A stretch of 25,978 nt of DNA from Micromonospora_J zhanjiangensis (GCF_042650605.1 NZ_JBHSBN010000046.1:1-25978); one strand, 5' to 3'; numbered from the stretch's first letter, positions 6,702-15,203 are shown. Made by a program: numbers and translations. Notes: generated by a model not told the origin, from the letters alone.

Positions 6702-8195
6702 TCACGAACTCGTGCCGGCCGTGGTCGGCAGCCACGCCGGGTCGTCCAGGTCGGTGTTGATGACGGCCTCGACCAGGACCTCGCCGGCCGGCGTCAGGGC
6801 GACCCGCCGGGCCGCCGGATCCAGGGTGACCAGGCCGCGGTCGGCCAGCGTGGCGAACCGCTCCGACCAGGGCCGCGCGAACAGCGACCGGCCCGGGAAC
6901 CGCCGGGCGTGCAGGTCGTCCCGCAACGGTTGCAGGCTGGACAGCGCCATCTTGACCGCCCGGGTCTCCTGGGCCGCGTCGGAGAACCGGGTCGCCGAGC
7001 CGAGCGGCAGCCGGCCCGCCTCGACGGCCTGGACGTACCGCCGTCGGTCGACGTCGGTGATCGCCTCCGACCGGCGGCAACTGGAGCTGCCGCCGAGGCC
7101 GATGGCGACCTCGGCCTCCTGCCGGTCCTGGTCGACCATGATGGACTTCCACACCTCCGGGCCCTTGCCCTGCCGGGCGAAGTACATGGTGGGGTGTTCG
7201 ACGTAGCCGCCGGCGCGCAGGCCCTCGGTGAGCACCTCGCGCATCTGGTACTGCTCGGCCAGGGTCGGCCAGCGGTGCCCCTGCCGGACCCGCCGATCCC
7301 GGTAGGCGGGCAACTGCCAGGCCGCCGGCTGCACCCCGGCCACCCCGGTCCGGGTGTCGGAGTACGACCGCAGGTGCAGCTTCGTGCAGACCACCGCGGT
7401 CGGCTCGTGTTCGGTGATCACGTCGAGGTCCCGCCGTACGCTGTCGACCGTCTGGTCCAGCAGCCCGTACATCAGGTCGACGCTGATCCAGTCGAAGCCG
7501 GCCCGCCGGGCGTCGCGGATGAAGTCCACGCACATCCGGGCGGTGTGCTCCCGGCCGCACTCGCGCAGCACCTCGTCGTCGAACGACTGCACCCCGCTGG
7601 ACACCTTGGTGCAGCCCAGCTCGGCGAGCGTTTCCAGCTTCTGCGGGGTCAGCGTGCTCGGGTCGCCCTCGAACCGGATCGCGGTGTCCGGACCGAAGGC
7701 GAAGTTCTCCCGGTAGAAGTCCAGCAACCTGCGGATCGCGTCGACCGGCAGCAACGACGGGGTACCCCCGAAGACGTTGAACTCGCCGATCGGGGCCCGG
7801 GCCAGGTTCGGCACCCGACGCAGCCACAGCCGGGCCTCCCGGATGTTCCAGTCCACCCATTCGGCGGCCTGGTCGTCGACCAGCGACTGTGGGCCCTTCA
7901 CCAGCACCACCGGGTACTGGCAGAACCGGCACCGGTAGGCGCAGGTCGGAATGTACGACCAGAGGTGGATCGGCGCGGTGTCGGCCAGCTGGGCGTCGAG
8001 GTCGGCGAGGAACCGCTCGACCGGGTAATCGGCGACGTCGCCGGGGAACACGTGCGCGCCGAACGGGTCCTCGGTGACGTACTCGAGCAGGTGGCGGTTC
8101 TCCGGCGCGGCGAGCACCCCGACCACCTCGGGGACGGGAAAGTCCGGGTCGGGCCGGCGCAGCGAGTCCAGCGCCGCCGGATAGGTCATCGCCAT
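6702..8195 (-). CDS. HemN/HemW-like radical SAM protein
   Basis: The 497-aa product carries the radical SAM cluster motif CAYRCRFC (C85, C89, C92, a CX3CX2C spacing) preceded by IHLWSYIPT. It then has FGGTPSLL (the GGTP SAM-binding element), IRFEGDPSTLT, the HemN-like SSGVQSFDDEVLRECGREHT, and DLMYGL. The C-terminal 100 residues (WSERFATLADRGLVTLD, RRVALTPAGEVLVEAVI) resemble the winged-helix end of HemN relatives. Relatives oxidise coproporphyrinogen, handle haem, or use a second SAM for methylation or cyclopropanation. The neighbour is a glycosyltransferase rather than a haem gene, so haem synthesis is unlikely. The ATG at 8195 shares its A with the stop of that gene (TGATG) and has GAGGGG six bases upstream, so translation is coupled. 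The product is expected in the cytosol with a 4Fe-4S cluster. The reaction is unknown. Confidence 0.85.
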   Translation of the reverse strand: MAMTYPAALDSLRRPDPDFPVPEVVGVLAAPENRHLLEYVTEDPFGAHVFPGDVADYPVERFLADLDAQLADTAPIHLWSYIPTCAYRCRFCQYPVVLVKGPQSLVDDQAAEWVDWNIREARLWLRRVPNLARAPIGEFNVFGGTPSLLPVDAIRRLLDFYRENFAFGPDTAIRFEGDPSTLTPQKLETLAELGCTKVSSGVQSFDDEVLRECGREHTARMCVDFIRDARRAGFDWISVDLMYGLLDQTVDSVRRDLDVITEHEPTAVVCTKLHLRSYSDTRTGVAGVQPAAWQLPAYRDRRVRQGHRWPTLAEQYQMREVLTEGLRAGGYVEHPTMYFARQGKGPEVWKSIMVDQDRQEAEVAIGLGGSSSCRRSEAITDVDRRRYVQAVEAGRLPLGSATRFSDAAQETRAVKMALSSLQPLRDDLHARRFPGRSLFARPWSERFATLADRGLVTLDPAARRVALTPAGEVLVEAVINTDLDDPAWLPTTAGTSS

Positions 8196-10834
8196 CAGAA
8201 CACCCCTCCGTTGCCGAAGTAGTTGTGCGCCTCGCCGGACTCCCGGTCCTCGCAGTAGTAGCGGACGAACTCCCGGAACCGGTCCGGCGGCACGTCCCGC
8301 AGGCACGGCGGCAGCGGCGGCGGGTGACCGATGTCCTCCCCCACGGTGGCCCGCAACCGGGCGAAGATCTCGTCGGCGAACTCGAAGTAGAGCCGGTACG
8401 ACGGGGTCTTGTAGGAGTGGATGGGGGTGAGGTCGACAAGCCGCATCTCGTCCCGGATCTCGGCGATCCGCCGGCCGAGCCGGTCGGCGAGGTCCGCGCC
8501 GAAGAAGTCGCGCACCGGCTCGCGCAGCAGCAGCGCGGGGGTGAGCAGCACCGGGAGGATGGTGTTCTTCGGAGTGAAATCCTTGATCGAGAACTCCCAC
8601 GCCTGCCGTGCCTCGTCCGGCGTGAGATCGACCGGACCGGCCGGGGTATCGCCGCCGGCCGGGGTATCGCCGCCGGTCGCGGTGGTCGGGCGGATGTCGC
8701 GCATCACGATGGTCCCGTTCGAGCCGTACGCCCGGCCGGCGATGACCTCGTCGACGGCGTGGTCGACCCGGCGTGGGTTGATCTCCACCCGCGACCGCGG
8801 CAGGTAGTGGATCTCCTCTCCGCTGGCCCGCACCTTGATGCCGAAGTCCCAGTCGTCGGAGAGGTGGTTGACGAACTCGCCGTCGCGCAACTGGTAGAAG
8901 ATCTCGATCCCGCCGACCCGGTCGTGCACGTCCCGGTCCACCGCGAAACCCTTGCCGTCGGGGAATCCGCCGAACAGGGTGAAGGTCACCGCCCGGCAGC
9001 GCAACGTCCGCCAGATGGCGTCCCAGAGCCGGGGACGGCCGGCGAAGTGCTCGGCGCGGTAGTAGTAGTCACACACCCCGATCGCGGCCTTGGTGTCCCG
9101 CATCCCGGCGTACAGCTCCCAGAGCCAGTCCGGGTCCACCCGGCAGTCGGCGTCCGCCGACACCAGGTAGAACGGCTCGGCCCCACCGGCCCGGCCCCGG
9201 CTGCGCGAGCTGGCGAACAGCATTCCCGCCCGACGGGCGCAGGACACCCCCTGCTCGCGCTCCGAGATCACCTCGAGCGCGAAGCTGGGGTGTGCGGCGG
9301 CGAACCGGCGGGCCACCTCCATCGTGCCGTCGGTGGAGTTGTTGTCCACCAGGACGACCTCGTAACGGCCGTGGTCGAACGGACCGTCCGGACCGCGCTG
9401 GTGGCAGAGCGAGTCGAGCACGGCGGGCAGATTCTCCGCCTCGTCGTACACCGGCAGCACGACGCTGAGCCGGACGTCCGGTCCCATCGGCCGCAGCAGC
9501 AGCCGGTCCAGCAGCCGTTCGGCCTGGTCCCGGTCGAACTGACTGGTGCCGAGCCGGTAGTTGTGCGCGGCGAGCACCGCCCGCGCCGTGGGGTCGGTGA
9601 GCAGGTCGGCGACCTGGTCGACGAACGCCGCCGTGGGCAGGTCCTCCCCGGCGTCCAGGACCGGACCCAGGAAACCCTTGCCGCCGTAGACGGTGTCGTA
9701 CAGGGCGTACCGGGTGGTCAGGTACGGCACCCCGGACGCGATCGCCTCGCCGATCGGGTTTCCGTAGCTCTCGTAGTCGTACGAGGTGAGGAAGGAGACC
9801 ACGGTGGCGTGCGCCAGCAGGTCCCGGACGGAGTAGCCGGACCCGGCGGCCGGGCCGACCCCCGCCTCGCGGGGGGCGAGCCGCCCGCCGAACACCACCC
9901 GGTCCGTGACGCCGAGTTCGGCGGCCAGGTCGACCAGCCGCCGGTACTCCCGCGGGGCCTCGTCGGTGTCCCCCGCCACGAACAGGTGGGCGTCGGTCCG
10001 CCCGGCCAGCGCCGCGACCAGGTGCAGGTCCCGGTCGATCCGCTTCTGCGGGACGATCCGGGTGAACCGGGCGATCAGCGGTACGTCCTCGGGGATGGCG
10101 TGGTCGCGGCGGAAGTCCGCGTTGCCCGGGCGGACCATGGCCCGCTCGTGGTCGAAGATGTTGGGCAGGACGTCGATCGCCGACAGTTCCGGTGCCCACT
10201 CGCGCATCCGTTCGCACGCCTCGTCGTGCTGCACGAGATAGTGGATGTGCGGCGAGTCCACCGGCCGGGGCGCCGCCGGGTACGGGTAGCTGCCGTACTT
10301 GCCGGTGCTGGGCTCGCTCTGCCACATCAGGTCGTGGTCGCGCCACAGCACGAACCGGCCCAGTCCCCGGCGTCGCCCGTACTCCTCGATGGCCAGGTAC
10401 AGCGCCCGGGTGTAGGCGATGTTCTCCGGCAGGGTGCCGTTCTCCACCAGCACCGCCGTGACGTCGTGCGCCTCCCAGGCGGCGACGATCCGGTCCCGCA
10501 GCAGCTCGGCCGTCGAGTCGACCGCCGCGAGCAGCGCGGCGTCCGCCTCGCCCCGGCCGACGACCGTCTTGAGTACGTCGGTGACGAATTCCGGGCCGTA
10601 GCCGGGTACCTGGTCCAACCCCGGCACGCGGGCCAGCTCCAGCCAGTCCGGCAGCAGATCGGCCTCCCGCCGGTACGGTCGGAAGAACGCATTCTTGTCG
10701 GCCTTGATGTCGTAACCGAGGTCGAGCAGGACGCGGTGACCGCGTTCGGCGAAGATCCGGGCGGTCTTGACGAACTCCACCACGACCCCGGAGATCGGCG
10801 TCGCGTCGAACGAGACTCCCCACAGCGTCTTCAT
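8195..10834 (-). CDS. GT4-GT2 fusion glycosyltransferase with extra C-terminal domain
   Basis: The 879-aa product joins two glycosyltransferases of different folds. Residues 1 to about 450 are GT-B/GT4-like: it starts MKTLWGVSFDATPISGVVVE, has the KR-containing strand IARFTRIVPQKRIDRDLHLV, and ends with the nucleotide-sugar site SYGNPIGEAIASGVPYLTTR. From about 453 a GT-A/GT2 domain begins (LSVVLPVYDEAENLPAVLDS), with VLVDNNSTDGT, the metal-binding DAD (D561, D563) and SDDWDF. A charged C-terminal region of about 150 residues (from DFTPKNTILP to the end) matches nothing I know. No signal peptide or membrane segment is seen, so it is probably cytosolic. The ATG at 10834 has GAGGCG about eight bases upstream. 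It is coupled to the radical SAM gene by a TGATG overlap. The acceptor is unknown; two consecutive sugar transfers are an inference from the fusion. Confidence 0.85.
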   Translation of the reverse strand: MKTLWGVSFDATPISGVVVEFVKTARIFAERGHRVLLDLGYDIKADKNAFFRPYRREADLLPDWLELARVPGLDQVPGYGPEFVTDVLKTVVGRGEADAALLAAVDSTAELLRDRIVAAWEAHDVTAVLVENGTLPENIAYTRALYLAIEEYGRRRGLGRFVLWRDHDLMWQSEPSTGKYGSYPYPAAPRPVDSPHIHYLVQHDEACERMREWAPELSAIDVLPNIFDHERAMVRPGNADFRRDHAIPEDVPLIARFTRIVPQKRIDRDLHLVAALAGRTDAHLFVAGDTDEAPREYRRLVDLAAELGVTDRVVFGGRLAPREAGVGPAAGSGYSVRDLLAHATVVSFLTSYDYESYGNPIGEAIASGVPYLTTRYALYDTVYGGKGFLGPVLDAGEDLPTAAFVDQVADLLTDPTARAVLAAHNYRLGTSQFDRDQAERLLDRLLLRPMGPDVRLSVVLPVYDEAENLPAVLDSLCHQRGPDGPFDHGRYEVVLVDNNSTDGTMEVARRFAAAHPSFALEVISEREQGVSCARRAGMLFASSRSRGRAGGAEPFYLVSADADCRVDPDWLWELYAGMRDTKAAIGVCDYYYRAEHFAGRPRLWDAIWRTLRCRAVTFTLFGGFPDGKGFAVDRDVHDRVGGIEIFYQLRDGEFVNHLSDDWDFGIKVRASGEEIHYLPRSRVEINPRRVDHAVDEVIAGRAYGSNGTIVMRDIRPTTATGGDTPAGGDTPAGPVDLTPDEARQAWEFSIKDFTPKNTILPVLLTPALLLREPVRDFFGADLADRLGRRIAEIRDEMRLVDLTPIHSYKTPSYRLYFEFADEIFARLRATVGEDIGHPPPLPPCLRDVPPDRFREFVRYYCEDRESGEAHNYFGNGGVF
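8639..8674. repeat. in-frame 18-bp tandem duplication in the glycosyltransferase gene
   Basis: Two identical 18-base copies (8639-8656 and 8657-8674, each beginning GGCCGGGGTATCG) encode a doubled GGDTPA in a flexible loop between the GT2 domain and the C-terminal domain. The copies are exact, which suggests a recent slippage event. No catalytic motif is touched. Confidence 0.85.
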
Positions 10835-10989
10835 ATCGATTCGCCTCGTATTCACTTGTTTCAACTTTGAGGGCAGCGTACGAACCGTCCGTGGTCGCCG
10901 CCACTCGGACGAGTGTCCGGATCGGAGGGTGCGATCACCGGATGGCCCGACCGACCACGGTCCCTTCCCGCGGTCCCGGCGGCCGGGGT

Positions 10990-11271
10990 TCACCGCACGG
11001 GCGGCGCCGTTGCCGGCCGGTCCCCCGGGTCTGCTGGCTCGTCCGGCGACGCGGACCACCCGGGGTCCGGGTCGAGTTCCGGTACGTCGCGTAATCCCAT
11101 CGACACGTTGCCGCCGCGTCGCAGCACCCCCCGCACGACCGGTCCACAAGGGTCCGGGCCGTCGAAGAGTCCGGCGGGCCGATCCTCGCCGGTCGGACCG
11201 CGGTCCGTCGCGGTGCGGTCCGGCCGCCGGTCGGCCGCATCCGGTTGGCGGCGCCTTCCGAAACCGAGCAT
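10990..11271 (-). CDS. possible 93-aa protein with a TTA codon
   Basis: The frame starts at the ATG at 11271 with GGAG six bases upstream, a better ribosome site than most genes here have. The product begins MLGFGRRRQPDAADRRPDRT, has a less repetitive core (LFDGPDPCGPVVRGVLRRGG, then NVSMGLRDVPELDPDPGW) and ends in an acidic Pro-rich tail. One Leu codon is TTA, which is very rare in such genomes and in Streptomyces marks genes dependent on the bldA tRNA. Third-position G/C is only about 80 percent, below the solid genes in this window, so coding status is uncertain. It lies 155 bases upstream of the GT4-GT2 gene on the same strand and is divergent from helD. I recognise no family. Confidence 0.4.
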   Translation of the reverse strand: MLGFGRRRQPDAADRRPDRTATDRGPTGEDRPAGLFDGPDPCGPVVRGVLRRGGNVSMGLRDVPELDPDPGWSASPDEPADPGDRPATAPPVR

Positions 11272-11558
11272 GGGCTTCTCCGTCCTCGCCACCCGAGTCG
11301 GGTTTCCCGTACTTACGGTCGGCAGACGGAATGGTTCAGGGTTTTCTCGAGACGGACGGACGCGGTGCACCCGTGCCGGAGGCGAAGCGCCCGCCTCCCC
11401 CTCGGCGACAAGAACACCTCCCGCGTGCCGTCGCCATTGTCATTGTCATTGTAACGGGAAAACGATCGCGTCAAATCGTCCTGAATATCGATTTTTCCCC
11501 TCTGACCTGCCCATACGCTCGTCCGGACAGGCGCTCGCACGCAACGGGGGGACAAGCC
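11272..11558. other. upstream region of helD
   Basis: This stretch holds no convincing gene. It is unusually A/T-rich at 11430-11510 and contains a triple CATTGT repeat (11435-11452). It must hold the helD promoter, but no confident -35/-10 pair could be chosen. I looked for the palindromic rifamycin-associated element known upstream of helR in Streptomyces and did not see one. Confidence 0.4.
11435..11452. repeat. three tandem CATTGT hexamers
   Basis: Three exact copies of CATTGT run head to tail, 107 bases before the helD start codon, within the most A/T-rich part of the window. It could be a slippage-prone spacer or a phased binding site. No function is assigned. Confidence 0.8.
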
Positions 11559-13871
11559 GTGCCCGACGTCAGGGAAGAGGAGATCGCCGCCGAGCAGCGG
11601 GTGGTCGACCGGGTCTACGAACGGCTCGACGGGATGCGCGCGCAGGCGAAGGCGCTCGCGGGCGAGGGCCACCGGAGGGCGGCGACGAGTTCGGTCAGCG
11701 GACTGGTGGAACGCGACGCGATGGTCCACCGGGCCGCCGCGCAACTGCGGGCGCTCGACGCCGAGGCCGAGGGCCTGGTGTTCGGTCGGCTGGACTTCGA
11801 CGACGGCGAGACGTACCGGGTCGGGCGGCTCGGCGTACGGGACGGGGTGGAGCCGCTCCTGATCGACTGGCGGGCGCCCGCCGCCGAGCCGTTCTACCGG
11901 GCCACCCCGGGCGAACCGCTCGGCGTGGTGCGCCGCCGGGTCATCATCTGCCGGGGCCAGCGCGTGGTGGACCTCGACGACGACGTGCTGTCCCCGGACC
12001 GGGCCGGTGACCTGCGGGTGCTCGGCGAGGGGGCGCTGCTGGCCGCGCTGCGCCGGTCCCGCGGCCCGCACATGCGGGACATCGTCACCACCATCCAACG
12101 CGAACAGGACGCCGCCATCCGGGCGCCGGCCCGCGGCGTCACCGTCATCACCGGCGGACCGGGGACCGGCAAGACCCAGGTCGCGCTGCACCGGGCGGCG
12201 TACCTGCTCTACACCGACCGGTCCCGGTTCACCGGTGGTCGCATCCTGGTGGTCGGCCCCTCGACCGTGTTCACCAGTTACATCGGCCGGGTCCTGCCCG
12301 CGCTGGGTGAGGACAGCGTGCACCTGCGCGCGCTCGGCGAACTCGTCGACGGGGTGACCGCCACCCGCCGGGACCGCGCCGAGGTCGCCCGGATCAAGGG
12401 CGCCGACCGGATGTGCGAGGTGCTGACCGAGCTGATGTGGCAGACACCGCCGGCGGCGCCGGCGCGGCTGCGCCTGGTGTACGCGGGACAGGTGCTCACC
12501 CTCGACGCGGCGGACCTGTCGGCGGCCCGGCGTCGGGTCCGCGCCCGGTGCGCGGCCGACGGCACCCCGCCCAACGCGGCGCGGACCGCCGCCGCCACGG
12601 TCCTGCTGGACGCGCTCTGGACCCGGGTGGACGGGCCGCACCTGGACCGACGGTTGTTCGCCGAGGACGTCGGCGACCGCGGCGAGTTCCACCGCTTCCT
12701 GCGGGCGTGGTGGCCGGTGCTGACGCCGGAGCGGGTGCTGTCCTGGCTCGCCGACCCGGGTCGGGTGGTCGGCCTGCCGGCCGGGGACGCCGGCACGCTC
12801 GCCGGGTCGTACCGGGGCCGGGCCGGCTGGTCGGTGGACGACGTGCCGCTGTTGGACGAGCTGGCCGAACTGCTCGGTGACCCGCCGGCCGCGCCGCGGG
12901 CGCCCGAGCCCGAGTGGCAGCTGCGCGAGCTGACCACCGGCACCCGGCGGGTGACGACCTTCGTCCTCAGTTGCGGCCTGCGTGACGGCTGGGAGCTGTA
13001 CGCGCCCGGCCATCCGACGCCGATCGCCGTGGCGGGTCCGGGCATCGACAACGACGCGATCGGCGCGGCTCAACGGTGGGCCGAGGCGGTCATCCTCCGC
13101 GAGGGTCACCGGGTGGTCGGTTGGACCGACGGGTACGACCCGCACGGCGAGGAGGGGTACGTCCCGGTGCTGGCCGAGCCGCTGCCGGTCGACGAGCCCG
13201 ACGACGAGGCGCCGGTCGAGGAGCCCTACCTGCACGTGGTCGTGGACGAGGCGCAGGACCTGTCCCCGATGGAGTGCCGGATGATCGCCCGCCGGGCCGA
13301 GTACGCGTCGATGACGATCGTCGGTGATCCGGGACAGGCGACCCATCCGTTGGCGGCCGCCTCCTGGCCGGACCTGCTCACCCGGCTCGGCAAGCGGGAG
13401 ACCCGGACCCTGGAACTGCACACCGGATACCGGGTCCCCGGGGTCCTCGCGGACTACGCGGCCCGGGTCCTCGCCCCCGGCGTCGCGCCCACCCGGTCGT
13501 ACCGGCCCGGGGGGACGTTGGCGGTGCGACGGGTCGACGACCTGGCCGGCGCCGTCCGGGAGGCGGTCCGGCAGGCCCCGCGGGATTCGACCGTGGCCGT
13601 CGTCGCGACCGACGACACGGCCGACGCACTCACCCCGCCGGTCGACCGGCCCGACGTCGCCGTGGTGCCGGCCAGTCTGGTCAAGGGCCTGGAGTACGAC
13701 CACGTGATCGTGGTGGAGCCGGCCGACATCGTGGCCGCCGAACCGCGTGGCCGCAACCGGCTCTACGTCGCGCTCACCCGGGCCGTCGCGGGCCTGACGG
13801 TCCTGCACCGGCAACCGCTGCCGGCCGAGCTGCGCGACGCCGGCGGCGGCACGGACGGGCGTACCGCCTGA
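11559..13871 (+). CDS. helD: HelD-like RNA polymerase recycling motor ATPase
   Basis: Class II HelD proteins are UvrD-like ATPases that insert arms into the RNA polymerase channels and release stalled or inactive polymerase from nucleic acid. The 770-aa product has an N-terminal coiled-coil arm (EEEIAAEQRVVDRVYERLDG) and the HelD-type strand FGRLDF followed by LIDWRAPAAEPFY. The helicase motifs follow: a Q-like element TIQREQDAAIR, Walker A GGPGTGKT (199-206), Walker B and motif II DEAQD (563-567), motif III TIVGDPGQATHP, motif IV ELHTGYRVP, and motif VI LYVALTRA (735-742). The start is the GTG at 11559, seven bases after GGGGGGA. The N terminus does not resemble my memory of the rifampicin-linked HelR branch, so I call it HelD. 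It is a single-gene unit ending at a perfect hairpin shared with the opposing xylanase gene. Confidence 0.85.
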   Translation: MPDVREEEIAAEQRVVDRVYERLDGMRAQAKALAGEGHRRAATSSVSGLVERDAMVHRAAAQLRALDAEAEGLVFGRLDFDDGETYRVGRLGVRDGVEPLLIDWRAPAAEPFYRATPGEPLGVVRRRVIICRGQRVVDLDDDVLSPDRAGDLRVLGEGALLAALRRSRGPHMRDIVTTIQREQDAAIRAPARGVTVITGGPGTGKTQVALHRAAYLLYTDRSRFTGGRILVVGPSTVFTSYIGRVLPALGEDSVHLRALGELVDGVTATRRDRAEVARIKGADRMCEVLTELMWQTPPAAPARLRLVYAGQVLTLDAADLSAARRRVRARCAADGTPPNAARTAAATVLLDALWTRVDGPHLDRRLFAEDVGDRGEFHRFLRAWWPVLTPERVLSWLADPGRVVGLPAGDAGTLAGSYRGRAGWSVDDVPLLDELAELLGDPPAAPRAPEPEWQLRELTTGTRRVTTFVLSCGLRDGWELYAPGHPTPIAVAGPGIDNDAIGAAQRWAEAVILREGHRVVGWTDGYDPHGEEGYVPVLAEPLPVDEPDDEAPVEEPYLHVVVDEAQDLSPMECRMIARRAEYASMTIVGDPGQATHPLAAASWPDLLTRLGKRETRTLELHTGYRVPGVLADYAARVLAPGVAPTRSYRPGGTLAVRRVDDLAGAVREAVRQAPRDSTVAVVATDDTADALTPPVDRPDVAVVPASLVKGLEYDHVIVVEPADIVAAEPRGRNRLYVALTRAVAGLTVLHRQPLPAELRDAGGGTDGRTA

Positions 13872-13894
13872 GGGTGCCGGTCGGGCCGGCGGGT

Positions 13895-13939
13895 GCCACG
13901 GCGTCGGGGCCGCGGGCCGGCCGGCCCCGACGCCGTGGC
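13895..13939. terminator. perfect bidirectional hairpin between helD and the xylanase gene
   Basis: An 18-bp stem without mismatch (13895-13912 with 13922-13939, left arm GCCACGGCGTCGGGGCCG) closes a 9-base loop. It starts 23 bases after the helD stop and ends 8 bases before the stop of the convergent GH10 gene, so it can terminate both. Confidence 0.85.
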
Positions 13940-13947
13940 GGCGCGGG

Positions 13948-15135
13948 TCAGCGGCGCGGTCGCGGCGCGACGCGCGGCAGCACGTACGGCGGTCCGGCGT
14001 AGATCAGGTCGGCCCGCATCACGTTGTACGCCCGCTTGGGTTGGTAGTTCTCGTCGTAGATGCTCGCCAGCCCCTCGGTCGGGAACGTGCCCGGCACCCA
14101 CGAGTGCTTGTCGGTGAAGCCCCACACGGTGTACGACAGGCAGTGCCGCTCGGCCAGGCAGGCCTGCAGCAGGATGCTGAAGTTGGCCGCCGACGCCTGC
14201 AGCCGTGGGTTGATCTCGTTGGGGTTGCCCGCCCGGACGCCGTCGGTCATCTCGCTGCGGACGTCGACCTCGGTCAGCGCCGTGGACAACCCGAGACCGG
14301 CGAACTTCCGCAGCGCCGCGGCCACCTGGAGGGTGTCGAAGTTGCCGTACTGGGTGCCCAGGTGGCCCTGGCTGCCGACGCCGTCGACGGGTACGCCCCG
14401 GGCCAGCAGGTCCTTCACCATGTCGTAGACGAACTGGGTCTTGTCGTCGGCCGGGTTGCCCGAGCCGAACGCCTCGATGTTGTAGTCGTTGTAGAACAGC
14501 AGCGCCTTCGGGTCGGCGGCGCGGGCCCAGCGGAAGGCGTCGGCGAGGTAGCCCGGTCCGAGATGCTCGGCCCAGAACCCCTTGTAGTGCAGCGTCGACG
14601 GGGTGTCCCAGGGGTCGCTGACCGCCTCGTTGACCACGTCCCACTGCCAGATCTTGCCCTTGAAGTGCGTCACGACGTCGGTGATGTGCCGGCGCAGCAG
14701 GTCGCGCAGTTCGGCCTTGCCGATCGAACCGTCGGCCACCCCGTCGGTCAGCCACTTGGGCAGCTGGTTCTGCCAGACCAGCACGTGACCGCGGACCCGC
14801 TGGTCGTGCCGCCGGGCGAAGTCCACCAGCTCGTCGGCCGGGCCCCAGTTGTAGACGCCGCGGGTGGGTTCGAGGCTCTCCCACTTCATCACGTTCTCGG
14901 CGGTCACCGTGGAGAACTCGGATTCGACGATCTTCCGGTACGTCGGTTCGGCCGGGTCGTTCAACGCGGCCATGTCGACCGCGGTGCCGATGTAGAGGTT
15001 GTGCCGCAGGCCCAGGTTACGCAGGCTCTGGTCGGTCGGGTCGTACGGGCGGCCGGCCGTGGCCGGCAGGGTGTTCAGGGTGGCGACGGTCGCGATGGCG
15101 ACCGCAGCGGCGACGATCCACCGTCTCGGGTTCAT
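13948..15135 (-). CDS. secreted GH10 endo-1,4-beta-xylanase
   Basis: The enzyme cleaves internal beta-1,4 links of xylan outside the cell. The 395-aa product has a signal peptide (MNPRRWIVAAAVAIATVATL, with a probable cut near PATAG) and then one GH10 barrel. Landmarks are FSTVTAENVMKWESLEP, RGHVLVWQNQLP, the acid/base Glu of WDVVNEAVSD (E170), the nucleophile of LTEVDVRSEM (E289) and the late barrel strand YTVWGFTDKHSW. There is no carbohydrate-binding module, so it should act on soluble or loosened xylan. The ATG at 15135 has GGAAGG eight bases upstream. Two CGAAA(C/G)TTTCG palindromes bracket its promoter, implying substrate-responsive repression. The gene stands alone and ends at the shared hairpin. 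Confidence 0.95.
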   Translation of the reverse strand: MNPRRWIVAAAVAIATVATLNTLPATAGRPYDPTDQSLRNLGLRHNLYIGTAVDMAALNDPAEPTYRKIVESEFSTVTAENVMKWESLEPTRGVYNWGPADELVDFARRHDQRVRGHVLVWQNQLPKWLTDGVADGSIGKAELRDLLRRHITDVVTHFKGKIWQWDVVNEAVSDPWDTPSTLHYKGFWAEHLGPGYLADAFRWARAADPKALLFYNDYNIEAFGSGNPADDKTQFVYDMVKDLLARGVPVDGVGSQGHLGTQYGNFDTLQVAAALRKFAGLGLSTALTEVDVRSEMTDGVRAGNPNEINPRLQASAANFSILLQACLAERHCLSYTVWGFTDKHSWVPGTFPTEGLASIYDENYQPKRAYNVMRADLIYAGPPYVLPRVAPRPRR

Positions 15136-15203
15136 GGGCCGTTCCTTCCGGCGTGTCGGTGGGGGCGACGAGGAGCGGAACAGACGATGGCCGGGCACGA
15201 CCA

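Noticed and set aside
5673..8222. 849-codon plus-strand frame antisense to the kinase and radical SAM genes
   Set aside because: It crosses a strong hairpin and two well-supported genes and has repetitive Arg/Gly/Val composition; it is a GC-driven shadow.
9069..10904. Alternative minus-strand frame starting with a protein-like stretch (AALKVETSEYEANRYE) just before the GT4-GT2 gene, considered as a peptide precursor
   Set aside because: The frame has no ribosome site and no early stop, and soon becomes an Arg/Pro-rich shadow of the glycosyltransferase gene.
11459..11558. Rifamycin-associated element upstream of helD
   Set aside because: Only a half-like ACAAGCC is present next to the ribosome site; there is no inverted partner.
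11313..13814. 833-codon open frame antisense to helD
   Set aside because: Long antisense frames are expected in such GC-rich DNA; the product has no motifs, while the plus strand has every HelD motif.
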